Origin: Amphimedon queenslandica
Lineage: Eukaryota; Porifera; Demospongiae; Haplosclerida; Niphatidae
DNA length: 64,000 bases
Reading direction: 5' to 3'
Assembly (NCBI RefSeq): GCF_000090795.2
Contig: NW_003546269.1
Coordinates: forward strand, 37,503 to 101,502
Made by a program: the position numbers and the translations under genes
In this document: one piece after another, positions 32,586 through 44,900 of the stretch
Numbering within the stretch: position 1 is the first letter of the stretch
Layout of the letters: every line of letters begins with the position of its first letter
Notes under the pieces: model-generated
What the model was told of the DNA's origin: nothing
Seen by the model: only the letters and a program-made list of their open reading frames with translations
The model's database searches: none

Positions 32586-35205
32586 TCTAGCTCTGTCTCT
32601 GTATTATTATTTCATGTCCTGTTAAATAAACTTTAACCTCAACAAAGAGGGAGGCCATGCCTTTGGTGTGCTTTTATCTTCACCCACTGTTTATATACAA
32701 TCACCCAATGATAGTAACACATAATAATAATAATACCCAGTACATCCATGCTACATTAACTACATTGTAATAGCATCACATTACATCCCTTACAGTTATA
32801 TAATAATATAAAATGGTTTTGTAGAACACTTATTGACATGCAGCTGACATTATCATTCTGATGTCAAGATATATTTATTTATTATTATAAACTGATTGTG
32901 GTTGAACTGCTTTAAGGTTTCTGTATAATGTTTTGTAAGCAATAATTAACGATCTTTGGCGTCTGAGAAAGAGCGAAGCATATATTGTATAATAGTTTTA
33001 TAGTAATTTGTGGTCGCTTTAAAGTGGTCATAAACTCTCCATACACACACTCACTCTCTCTCTCTCTCTCCATACCATGAGAAGAGAGAAGGAATGGTGG
33101 CTCTAATTCATACACATTATGCCAGACTCGCAGTTGCATTTTTATGTCCTTAGAAGGACTACAGGTGTCATTTGATACTTATATTGTTGACAACTTGGAA
33201 GCAATCTAAATGTGACTGTGTGGCACTTTCTATATGTACATATACATACACACACACACACAATATATATACAGTTGTTTTCTTTATAGAATTGTGTGTG
33301 ATGTTATACGCATCATTGTTTGGTTATCCTATGGATAACGTGTTTGGTTTGTTTAATTAATACTATCCCGATCTCCTTCCTTCTCTTAGTGTTGTCAAGG
33401 AAGAGATTATAGAAGACAGTGCTTTATTACCAACAGCAAAGGGCAGAATTGTCTGCTGGGTAAGAACACTTTCTATACTTGTACATGCAAATTTTTGTTT
33501 TTTGTGCAGGTGGTATCAGAAGGAAGTGCTTCCGGATCAGACGTAGCTAGTAAAGACCTCGAGACTATGTAAGCATTTATAAATGTAATATGTAATAGAT
33601 GTAACTATGTATGTATTTATATGTTACCATTGCTCTTCTTTCTGTAGTAAAGAGAAGGATGATGATGAAGCGTCCATTGTCTCTGGAGGTACGTCCATGT
33701 GTATCTAATTGTTTATTTGTTTGTTTGTTTGTTTGTTTTTAGTTTCAAAGTCGTCTCGGCATTCTACTAGTAGTAGAAGGCACCATCATCATCATCACCA
33801 CCGCCATCATAGGAGACGCCATGACAGACACAAGTAAGAGAGAGGGAGAGAGAGAGGGGGAGGGAGAAGAGGGGAGAGAAGGGAGAGTTAAAATTGCTAA
33901 TTACCCTCTCTGTACTTGCTAATTTCCACACGTCATTGGTCTTATTTTCTTTACCAAGGCAACCAGGAAGTGTCACCGATTACGAAACAGCGACCGAACT
34001 AACAGCAACAGACCTTGAGGCGTCTTGCTACGAGACGGAGGACACTGCTAGGTGAGCATTAAATAGAATAATAGCATTACGATTGTTATCAGTCCATGCA
34101 TCCAATAAGTTAAATGAGTATAATCATGAGTGTGTGTGTATGATGGGATATTGTCTGTCATTGTTTCTACAAGTGAATTCTAATTATACACATGTATGCA
34201 GCTGTACAATAAATGTATCCTTGTTCGTTAAGAATTTAATATATGTAATGAAGCAAGTACAACTATTTTTTATAAATTTTTTTGTTTATTTGTCTAGTCG
34301 ATTGAGTGTCGAGACAACTAGTACCGTCACTTCGCACAAGCACCCACGGAAGAAAGTACTGACTAAGAAGAAAGTCCCTAGAGTAAGTGATAGAGAGAGA
34401 GAGAGAGGAAATGAAAGTATACTCACTTGCTTCTTCTTCCTTTCAGAGCATGTCCATGAGTACAATGACCACATCAACAATGTCTGATGCCTCCATGGAC
34501 ATTTTAACAGTCACTCTCAACATGGGTAAGACATAAGAGAGGAATTCTTGTACATGTAGTACACAAACTTATATTATTAGAAACTCATGTATATGTACAT
34601 GTACGTTATATGCCTCCTAATTGAATGGGTGTGGTTTAATTAAATTAATTAGCATTAATAAATATTGTTGATTCTATTTCAGATGCATATAACTTCCTTG
34701 GTATAAGTATCGTCGGTCATGCCAATGACGATGGCGTGGGCGGAATATACGTAGGCACCGTAATGAAAGGGTAAGCCTTATATAAGTGAGGTCATCTGAC
34801 TATCATGTGACCCGTGTAGTGGTGCCGTAGCAGCCGACGGAAGGATAGAAACTGGAGACATGTTGCTACAAGTGAATGATATCAGTTTTGAGAACATGAG
34901 TAACGATGATGCCGTGAGAACACTCAGAGAAATAGTACAGCAACCTGGGTAAGAGGAGAAGGAGGGAGAAGGAAAGACATAATGTACACGTACACATGTA
35001 CCTTTATTATAATTCTTTTCTCTCTCTATAGTCCAATTATACTGACAGTTGCCAAGTGTCTCGAGCCAGAAGCATATGCTCCTATGTTTGAGCCTAGACG
35101 TAAGCACATGTACATGTACATTGTATTATATACATGTACAATACATGTGTGTACATTTACATATACATGTACATCATATATACATGTACATGTACATGTA
35201 CATCA

Positions 35206-35245
<40 letters not shown>

Positions 35246-35482
35246 TGTGTATGTACATATATGTATTCAGACTAAAGTTTAATGATATATCAAAGACCAA
35301 ACAGTTTGAATAATTGTATAGCAAGACGCTACACACACTGCAGCTGCCCACTGGCTAATGAATAAGCGCTAGGCTACACATCCTGAAATTATTTAATTTA
35401 TTTTTATTTATTTTTTAGTGGAGCCTATAAGACCATTGGATCCTTCAGCTTGGGTGATGCATACCAATGCACAGAGAGGTAA

Positions 35483-35513
<31 letters not shown>

Positions 35514-36849
35514 AATAATGATAATAATAATAATACTGTATTACCAGTTTATTTTTGTGGTGAAACATAGTTGCTCCAAAATTGGGCCAAAGTCCCTGTA
35601 CTATAGTGCATGTTCTCAGGCCAAATTTTGCCAAAATTGAAAAGGAGAGAATTCTTCATTTTTATAACTGTATCTGATACATATACATGTTCTTATGTTG
35701 CGTAGAAAGTTCAAACTGATTCCAATCAAAATTGGATTTTTTACGAATTTTTGAAGTTACCAAAAAGCCATGTTTTCTGCTATACATAAATACATTATTG
35801 ATCATGTTTCCCTTTATAGCAGGTGACTACGGTCGTCCGTTCACCAGTAGCCCTACTATGAGTACAATGACCTCAAATTCCTCTCCTTCTCTTGCCTCGT
35901 CCATTCCCGAGTCTGAGAGAGACCTTGTGAAGCTCAACCTCACCTCCCCTCTCTATCGTGTCGCCAAGGCAATGGCTGCACCTGATTCTGGTCTGGAAGT
36001 GAAGGACAGGATGTGGCTCAAGATGCCTATACCCAAATCGTTCATAGGTCAGTATAACTCAGTATACTTTTAGTATATTTTGGTATATTTCAGTATATCT
36101 TAGTATATTATAGTATATTATAGTATATTTCAGTATATTGTGTGTTTTACAGGATCTGATATGGTTGAGTGGTTGCACAACAACGTTGAAGGCTTTATTG
36201 ATAGAAGACACGCAAGGAAATATGCAGCAATCATGCTTAAGGTATTGATATGACAAATTGAATTAAAATGTCAATTTTTGCCTCTTTTTCTTTCCTTTAT
36301 AAATCCAGCAAGGTTTTGTTAAGCATGCAGTGAATAAGTACACGTTCTCAGAGCAGTGCTATTATATATTTGGTGACTTTAAAAAGGCAGCTGCTAACAA
36401 CTTATCAACTGGTAGGAGAGAGAGAGAGGGAGGAGAGAGAGGAAAAAAGGAGTGATGAAATTGAGTGTGAAAGATGAAACATAATATTTACTATCACTTA
36501 TCTGTCTCTATCTTTTATCGTAGAATTAACTCAATTACATTTAAGTGATAATTCAGGTGGTGAGACAGACACCCTTGGGCCACTGCCATCGGATAGGAAC
36601 AATGGGCAGGGTTGGTCTTCATCAGACGATCAGATATCCCTCCCGACCATTGAAGGATCTTTCTACCCTCATTTAATGCACTCCCATTCCAACTCACCTG
36701 GTAATTATTATTATTAATTTTATTATTATATTTATTTATTTATTTATTAAGAGGGTAGTACAAAAGCTTAATTTACCGTGTACATGTAATGGTTATTATT
36801 ATAAACATAAACAGCTTGCAAAAACAAACCAGAAGTTATAAGTTCACAA

Positions 36850-36889
<40 letters not shown>

Positions 36890-37316
36890 GTTATTGTTTT
36901 TTATTTTTTCAGAGGGTCAGATGCAGCACCACACTGGTTCTTCTGCCAGTAGCTCCAGTGCCGCTGGGTCTGGTTACGCTCATTATCCACCTCGTCAGCA
37001 CTCCGGCTCCCCCTCAGACCCTCGTCAATATCCCTCCCCTCGCCCAAGCCACTCCCACATGGAACTACCGCCCCAGATGCGTATGCGTCACTCCAACAGT
37101 ATTAGTTCAGCCTCAGAGTTCACTAGCGTCTCACAGCAACAATACCATCACCCTGGCAACGGGGGTGCTATGGGTGGGGCCTCTCTTCCTCCCGATCGCA
37201 TGAGTCTACGTTCGTTGAATATTGGGGGCCAGGTCCCCCCGGGGGTTTCCGCCAGTCGGGCTAGTTTTCAACAAGCTCTCGATAATCCTTGCGAATATTT
37301 TATTGACGTGATGTGA
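31117..37316 (+). CDS. DVL: Dishevelled (DIX-PDZ-DEP)
   Basis: Cytoplasmic hub of Wnt signalling that relays from Frizzled to the beta-catenin and polarity branches. Seventeen exons, 31117-31283, 33390-33459, 33510-33568, 33648-33688, 33743-33833, 33959-34051, 34298-34382, 34447-34525, 34683-34770, 34820-34948, 35032-35099, 35419-35478, 35820-36047, 36153-36241, 36309-36411, 36524-36700, 36913-37316, give 676 residues. DIX, residues 1-80: [21 protein letters not shown] His-rich stretch ([16 protein letters not shown]) follows, as in other Dishevelleds. PDZ, about 213-305: [20 protein letters not shown] and [16 protein letters not shown], about 392-480: [20 protein letters not shown]. The C-terminus EYFIDVM matches the conserved FFVDVM end. 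The first intron is 2.1 kb. Confidence 0.97.
31284..33389 (+). other. Large first intron of Dishevelled
   Basis: At 2106 nt it is among the longest introns in the window. It holds (CT)n tracts at about 31800-31857 and 32520-32590 and another near 33050, plus a short (CA)n at 33248-33262. No exon-like segment or repeat-B copy was seen. Its length may reflect regulatory content. Confidence 0.6.
35108..35240. repeat. TACATG palindromic runs and (CA)n microsatellite in a Dishevelled intron
   Basis: ACATGTACATGTACATGTAC-type repeats are followed by about 16 CA units at 35205-35240. Simple sequence. Confidence 0.85.
35560..35770 (+). repeat. Single repeat-B monomer in a Dishevelled intron
   Basis: Contains AAAGTCCCTGTACTATAGTG, TACATATACATGTTCTTATG, CGTAGAAAGTTCAAACTGAT and TTACGAATTTTTGAAGTTAC. 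The palindrome has a decayed right arm. Confidence 0.85.
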
Positions 37317-37725
37317 TTTGATTTTAAAGAGATTTTGACAATTTCGCACACACTTCAGCATGTTGCTATTATTTTGTGACTTGAAATGTTTTGTGTGCAC
37401 CTCCTCCTCTCTCTCCCTCTCTGCCTTTCAAATTCATTTAGTATGTGTTGTATATGGACATTAATTATAATCTTTATTCTGTTTATAAGAAATAACATAT
37501 CATTATTATTGTTATTACTGTACTTCTACGCTTTGTTTGTGCTGTCAGTTTTACTTTTATTAATGAAATTAATTTTTTTTTCTTTACAATAAAAATTAAA
37601 TCAGCTAAGCAATCTATGTATGATGGAGATTATTATTATTATTATTATTATTCATGTGAACTAAAAAGCTGTGAGATGTTTTATAGTACAACACGTAATT
37701 GAGTAAATCTTGAGGCGTTCATTGA
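37317..37725. other. Convergent gap between Dishevelled and the TMEM198-like gene
   Basis: AT-rich, with CTCTCTCCCTCTC and an (ATT)n run at about 37632-37651. It should hold both 3' UTRs; no gene seen. Confidence 0.6.
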
Positions 37726-39207
37726 TCACTTCATCTCTTTCAATGGCTGTGGAAAAGAGAAGAGTATCAAGTAAAGGAAGAAAGAAGGAAGACAAGGTAG
37801 CTAAAGATTAGGAAGCAAGGAGGAAACTCACCATGTAGTTACCACTACGTCGTTCCCTGCGACACTTCTTACACAATCCACAACATATTCCTAAAATAAA
37901 AACAAAAACAAAAACATTATTCAGCAAGCAATAGTAATGGAAGCCAATAGCATACATTGGATGAGTAGTTCCTCTCACTCACCATTTTCAAAATCCTTTT
38001 TGTGATCGTATTTCCTTCCTGTGACACAAGCTTGCACTATGAGTCCCGTAACTAAGAGGATCGCAAACAAGACGACTATAATCCAAGAGAACCAGCACGG
38101 CTTTAGCATGTTCCGGTGGACGGCAAATAAAAACAAGAAATAAATCATTTGACCAAGTTCAAGATAATAGTCGAAACTCCAAATGATGAGGAAAGCGCCA
38201 ATAACAGAAGTGCCGAGAATCACAAGCCACTTTTGAAATATAAGCGTTATAATGCCACACACCACGCCCACTCCTATCGCTATAATAAAAGGAATGTACA
38301 CGTGTGTTTGAAAGTAGCCAATATCAATGACTGATAGTAGAAACCAGGTACCGAGAAAACCCACCGCTCCCCCGGCCAGAAAGAGCCCGATATAGTATAT
38401 ACCGATTGTCAGCAGGCCAGATATGATTCCTATTATGCCCGAGACTATGCAAACAACGTATATCCTCCATGTTTTTGTGAAGTCCCCAATGAAAGCAAGG
38501 AGGAGGAAGTAGGCCATTAGTCCACCAATGAGAAAACCGATGAGGAACAGATTGATCTTTAATAGCCGGTAGCCTAAAGTGAGAGATAACGATAGTAAAG
38601 AATAAGTTAAATTGGCTACAGTAATTTAAACAAGGACTCATTCCCTCCCTTCCCCATTGGCTTCTTATTAAATGCTACTATACTACAACTTGGCAATAGC
38701 TATTGACAAGAGTATAGATCTATGCACTTGTTGAAAATTATAATACAAAATAGAATATAATATTTCCCTCCTCACCTACGAAACAGAACAGTGCACCGAT
38801 TATGAAGAGTAGGGCCGAGATAACGAGGCCAGGGACCCCATAGTACTCGTGATTGTACTCAATGATGTTACAATTTCGACCAACAGTCACTGCATACTCT
38901 ACACTGAATGGCAAGTAGGACGAGAGGTTGTAGAGAACGCGAAAGAACCTGTTCTTTGTGTTGTTGTAGATTCCGTTAAAAGGAGACGTAGGTAAAATGC
39001 CTTCTGCGGCAATAAAATCACTGTGGTCCGTATCAACATCGTTTTCACTTTCATCTTGCAACGATTGCCCGTTATCGGATAAAACTGCTTCTAAGGGTGT
39101 GCTGTAGCAGGTAGCGGCCGACAGGAGGATCAATAAAAGAAAGACGAGTGCCTAAAAGATATATTTATCGGTCAGTTGTTCTTCTATAATCTTTTATGTA
39201 CCTTCAT
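37726..39207 (-). CDS. TMEM198: TMEM198-like seven-transmembrane protein (DUF4203)
   Basis: Five exons, 39202-39207, 38776-39151, 37983-38573, 37832-37890 and 37726-37746, give 350 residues. The first coding exon is only 6 nt (Met-Lys). A signal peptide (MKALVFLLLILLSAATC) leads to a longer ectodomain, then seven hydrophobic helices: VISALLFIIGALFCFVGYRL, INLFLIGFLIGGLMAYFLLL, VVCIVSGIIGIISGLLTIGI and so on, with many paired glycines. The tail is basic and cysteine-rich (ICCGLCKKCRRERR). The helix pattern fits TMEM198/DUF4203. Vertebrate TMEM198 promotes LRP6 phosphorylation in Wnt signalling; whether this one does so is unknown. Convergent with Dishevelled. Confidence 0.65.
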
Positions 39208-39327
39208 AATTGTCCTCCAAGATGTCACAATAGCTTGTACTTGTCTTCTTTTGCAGATACAGCAGTAATAGGCGTGGCTGGAATGCAGCACGTGGGCGTG
39301 GCTCATTACAAAATTTTAACACAATAA

Positions 39328-41347
39328 CTAAAATTTAAATATCTGTTCATAATTAAAATTGAGTTTTAACAAATATTTAATCATGTCTTTATCAAAAGAT
39401 TTTGTCCCACATATTAAAAACTGGATGCTCTCACTATTTCCCAATTCGGATTCTAAAATTGACTGGTCAATCCGTCCAAATTTGACACAATCGCCATAAC
39501 AAACTTGTCCTTTATCAAGAGAGAGTTTCTCCTCGTTGCAGCTGCTAAAAAAATACATGACGCTAAAGTTCCAATAATCAGAGAACTCATTGATTAGGTT
39601 CTTGAGTAGAATATCGTGCTGAGTCTTAGAAGCATAAAGCAATCTCAATTTCGTAAAATCGTCTTCATTTTCCAAAACAGCTCTTATCACTTGAATCATT
39701 GGGGCTATACCTGTACCACAAGCAAGCATAACCAGTTCTTTAAACCGGTTTGGCGAGTATTGAAACTCGCCGAAAGGTCCTTTCCATTCTACCAAGCAAC
39801 CGGGTTTAAATGTGGCCCCAATAATGGTTGATAGTAGACCGTCACTATATAGCTATTGAATAGTACAAATGTAGTTAGTTTGTTAGTGATGTTCCTGTTT
39901 ACTTTAATAAGTACTTCAAAATGATCTTTCTGATTTAGAGGACTAATGGGAGTGTACTGTCTTGCTATATACTTTCCTTCATGATCTTTTAATCTGCAAA
40001 GGCAATGATATGGGATAAAGGAGGAGAGAGTGGGTAATTACCTCATTGTTGCGTGCTGTCCAACTTTGATTCCCAGTGTTTGGTTCTGGGGTAGTTTGAA
40101 AGAGCATAGGAATGAGTCTCTGGAAACTTGAATGAAAGAAATCAACTCAAACCTACAAACAAGTTATGTTGTGTAGAAAGCGTGAGCTGAAAAAATGTTT
40201 ATAAATTTTTTAAGTTGATCAAAAATCGGGCAAAAGTCCCTGTACTATAGTACATGGTCTTGGGCCAAAATTTACCAAAAATGAAAAGTAGATAATTCTC
40301 AATTTTTATAACATTCCCTGATACATATACATGTTTTTATGTTGTGTAGCAAGTTTGAGCTAATTCTAATCAAGATTGGATTTTTTACGAATTTTTGAAG
40401 TTGCTCAAAAATCGGGCAAAAGTCCCTGTACTATAGTACATGGTCTCGGGCCAAATTTTGCCAAAAATGAAAAGTAGAGAATTCTCGATTTTTATAACAT
40501 TCCCTGATACATATACATGTTTTTATGTTGTGTAGCAAGTTTGAGCTAATTCCAATCAAGATTGGATTTTTTACGAATTTTTAAAGTTACTTCAAAAATC
40601 AGGCAAAAGTCCCTGTACTATAGTACATGGTCTCGGGCCAAATTTTGCCAAAAATAAAAAGTAGAGAATTCTCGATTTTTATAACATTCCCTGATACATA
40701 TACATGTTTTTATGTTGTGTAGCAAGTTTGAGCTAATTCTAATCAAGATTGGATTTTTTACGAATTTTTAAAGTTACTCAAAAATTGGGTCAAAGTCCCT
40801 GTACTATAGCACATGGTCTCGGGCCAAATTTCACCAAAATTGAAAAGGAGAGAATTCTCCATTTTTATGATGTTATCTGATGCATATACATGTTCTTATA
40901 TTGTGTTTAAAGTTTGAGCTCATTCCGATCAAAATTAAATTTTTTACAAACTATTAAAGTTTCCCAAAAACTTCACCTGCATATGCCCAGTACAAAAATG
41001 TGCATGGATAATAGCAAGAGTATACATAATAGTAACACTATTACTTGTTGTATTTTTCTGGTGACAAAGCTTTCTCCGTCTCACTTTGAGCTTCTTGCTT
41101 TCCTCTCCATATCCTCTGCCTCTCTTCTATACTCATTCTTTGTAGCTCAAACCACTTCTCCATTTCTCTCTCATATATATCATTCACACATGGAGAACAA
41201 CCTATAATAAATTATATCAAAGATTAAGAATATATAATTTAAATCAATTCTTGAACCTGTTCCACAGCAGTCTGATGGTAATGGTTTCTGTGGTTTCTCA
41301 GGCAACCACTCATCATTCCCTCCATCATCGTAAGCAGCTGTGGCCAT
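39328..41347 (-). CDS. CYB5RL: NADH-cytochrome b5 reductase-like protein
   Basis: FAD-dependent NADH reductase. Exons 41257-41347, 41045-41201, 40042-40152, 39903-39993 and 39328-39852 give 324 residues in phase. An N-terminal oxidoreductase-like motif (PEKPQKPLPSDCCGTGCSPC then VNDIYERE) is characteristic of CYB5RL. The FAD-binding motif is RQYTPISP, then WKGPFGEF. The NAD site is VMLACGTGIAPMIQ, and the C-terminal ICGTKSFDKDM replaces the usual CGPPPM. Intron 2 holds a repeat-B array. Confidence 0.9.
40165..40975 (+). repeat. Tandem array, intronic repeat subfamily B (about 4.5 copies)
   Basis: Monomers of about 185-190 bp in CYB5RL intron 2. Each has GTCCCTGTACTATAGTACAT or a close variant, then GGGCCAAATTTTGCC and CATATACATGTTTTTATGTT. 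In this array the right arm of the palindrome is mostly changed to TACATGG. Confidence 0.88.
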
Positions 41348-41537
41348 AATTATACAGACAAAATACCGAACAAAATAAATAAGAAACTAAAACTTAAAAA
41401 TTACAAAAATAAAAGCCCAAATAAAAATAGCAAAAAATATACCGTACAACTAATTTGTATTATCAGAGATAGGGAGGAAGGAAGTATATAATAATGATAT
41501 TATTAAATATAAATTTGATGCAATTAATGATAATGTT

Positions 41538-41741
41538 TTAGGTGTTTGCTCGTCGGTTTACTACACGGGATTGCCCCTCACTGATTCCTAGCATTAGGCT
41601 CGTCCACCAAGAGAAAGGCTCCCCGCAACCTTTCTTATCATCCACTCCACTTTGCTCAACTGTATGGGACTCTCTCGGTCTCTTTTTACCAGCTGAAAGT
41701 GAGACCCCGTCTTTGTTTAAACCGCCATTACTCCATTCCAT
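41538..41741 (-). CDS. Possible small orphan gene
   Basis: A single open frame of 67 residues from MEWSNGGLNKDGVSLSAGKK, through GCGEPFSWWTSLMLG, to SRVVNRRANT. Composition looks protein-like and the frame lies between CYB5RL and the third Frizzled-like gene. I do not recognise a family, and the opposite strand is also open over the same stretch, so this is tentative. Confidence 0.35.
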   Translation of the reverse strand: MEWSNGGLNKDGVSLSAGKKRPRESHTVEQSGVDDKKGCGEPFSWWTSLMLGISEGQSRVVNRRANT

Positions 41742-41915
41742 TTTTATAAATGGCCACGCCCATTTAGTGTTGTCGCCCACGCACAATAATCTAAGCTAGC
41801 AAAGTTGCTTTTTCATAAAGTTTTTATTGATTTTAAAATAATAGTTATTGTAAAATAGATAAAAGGCAGTCTCTGTGAAATAAAAAAAAAGCATTAAAAT
41901 AAACATAAAAAAACA

Positions 41916-44900
41916 TTACAATGTAGTTGTACGCTGTGTATAAATTCCCTTTCTCCCTACAGTTCCCACGTCACCTAGACTGGTTCCATTCTTAGCTCCT
42001 TTACCCACACTAGTCTCACTAATGGCATAACTGATCTTCCTTCTCAAAGTGAAAGGAGTATCCGGAGCATTGAGAACTGATGTAGACGCTGTACGAGACC
42101 TCAACCTGTTGCCATTTTGTCTACCTAAGCAGCTATTGAAGAAACTCTTCACTTCAGCAACATTAACAGCAAATAGCAAATTAGTGAACGGAAAGAGACC
42201 CAAAAAAATGTAACTTAGAACAACTAAAGTATCTGAAGCGGTGGTTTCGGTGTGTGTTTTGGGGCACTCAAAAGTGGGGTCGTACGGTCTGGCCTCGCAT
42301 AAAAAATTTATTTCTACTGCTTCAGGAACGGAAGTTAATGTAGCTTGAGAAATTGTGTAGGCTGCTACATCAAAGATACCAATGGTTAGGTAATAAAAGA
42401 ATATAAGAAGGAGTTTCTTTTCTGCTGTCGAAAGTCCGAGGAAATACGAGACAGTCCCACGATGCTTGAATAGTCGCTTTTTCTAAAAAAGAGGAGAAAA
42501 AAAGAGAGATAAGAGGAGAATTTTAAAAGTTTTGTCAACATGTCTTTGGTTACTAACCTGGTGCAAAGCATACAGTATGATGACCAAGAAAGTAAGTCCA
42601 AGGCAGACAGCTATAGACACAGGTAGTATAACACCATAATAAAGAACATTGGCATTAAATGGTGAGCATAGAATTGGAGGTATCCGTAACACTCTGAAGC
42701 CATCAACAAACTGTGCAATCAGTGGCACAACAGCTGGTAGGAGAATACCCACGATTAGCGAGATCATGTGTATGAATTTTGTGTTCTTTTCATGTTTGTG
42801 GGCGTGGAACGGAAACATGACTTTCCAGAATGTGCTACTGACGTGGCAAAACCACCAAAAAGTGAGAGACAATATAGAATAAACGAATACAAAGCCTGCA
42901 CAGATAAAATTAATATAAAATTAAAATTAATATAAAATTACAGGAAAGCCAGGTAATAGTTGTACCTGTAAATGAGCAGAATGGTGTTGGATTGTTAAGA
43001 GTAGTAATGACAAGATCATCTGATGCACAATTTAGTCCATATCTGTCAGTATAGAGGATGAACACAGTCACACCTGTATGATTATAAAGAACATATTTAA
43101 GGCTCCATTTCTTTTCCCTCTTCCTCTCTTTCTGTTACTATCTCTGTCCCTCTCTCCCCTCCCTCTCTCTCTCTCCCCTCTCTCTCTCTTCTTTACCTAA
43201 AACCATCAGTATGATTGTCTGGTAGACTATGTACATGCTTGGGAACAGAAACCTGCCAAAAGAAAAAGTATATACCATCAATTTAAAAAGTAAAAGTAAT
43301 AAAAGTAATAATTAATAGCTCCTGCAGGGTTCATTACAATTTAAAATTTAGATAATATTAATAATAGCGACTTCTACGTCATTTAAAAGGAATAGCAAGA
43401 ATGACTGGAACTTATCAAAGAAATGAATAAGTAAAGTATTGGATAGCAACATCAAATGAAATAGCCACAGCGTATGGATGGTAATAGTAGCTGTAACTTT
43501 ACCACAAGTAGACAGATATGGAATATCAGTAAAGTGTAGGATGATTATAAGCAAGCATTAATACAGAACTCATCTTACATTCTTTTGTAGCGTATCAGTG
43601 AAAAGAATATAACAGCAAAACTGGCCAGTAGCCCAAGCATTGAAACAGATAGGAGTGAGAAGTCTCTCAATTCGGTAGCAGATCTACTAGGAAATATGAT
43701 CCACTCGCTGCACCTTGCCTGACATGTGTTGTTAATACTCATCTGGTCGGGATTCTCGGTCGTGTAGAGATAGAAGCCTTCAGCCTCGTTGCAAACAAAA
43801 GATAAGTTCGAGATGAATTCATTTGGAGGGAGAGAAGAAGAGGAGGAGGGGGAGGGAGAGGGAGAGAAAGACAAAAAGAAAGAGGAAGTTGTTGTAGGAG
43901 ATGGTGAAATGGAAGCTGAGGACGTCAAAGTTGGAGTGACGAGAGAAAACATGGCAGTTGAGCCAAAAACAGAAGACATTGATGCTCCTAACCAAAAAAA
44001 GATCAGACAAAGTAACAACAAATACAAACAAATAAAGTCATTAAAGTAGATTTTTGACTCGATAGACATCTTGTGTACATTTACATGCCCACACAAGAAA
44101 AAATTAACAAGTTGTACCCTGCCATGTTATAATGCTAACAGCATAAACAAACATTGAGAGGATTAGACGGAGAGCATTCCCCTGCTATGATGGACATTAC
44201 ATCACACACACACTTAACACTATTTGAATTTCATAGTCACTGAGCTCACACAAGCGTCAGAGTAGTGTTGCGTAAACTAAACCACAACTGGTCCATAACA
44301 GGGAATTAGTACAAATTAATAATTGCAATACTTCTCACCACAATATAGTAGATAGTGCTGTTTACTATAGTACAAGATAGCGGGTATGCTTTTGTGATAG
44401 GATGTTTTAAAGCAACAATTGCAAATTTGGATAATAATTTGTGTACCATCTCTCCCTCTCTCTGTCTGTCTCTCTCTCTTCTATTTTTTACTTACCACAA
44501 GATGGCTGAGTGCTATTTTCAGGCAATGAAGAGCAGTCTGGTAGAATACTCCCTTGACCTGTAACTTGTAAGAAAGTCCATTCACTGCTGCATACATTGT
44601 CGCGAATATTCTCGCAGTGAGAGCGATTAGGTAAAAATACCGACCCGCTGTCATCACAAGGTTGAAAAGAATTAAGACACAATAGCTGAAAAACAGAATC
44701 TTGAGCAGCACGACAACCAGGACCGACAACTGTAGAAAACGTATTGTTAAGCGTTACTAGTGAAGACTCGGCGCTTGAGTCAAACTTGTTAATGATTCTG
44801 TTTGAGCATACATTCAGATACGATGAACATATGGCGCCATTGTACACCATGCTGCAGGACGGTGGTATAGGGGGAGAAGACGGAGTGGGATTTACCAGAC

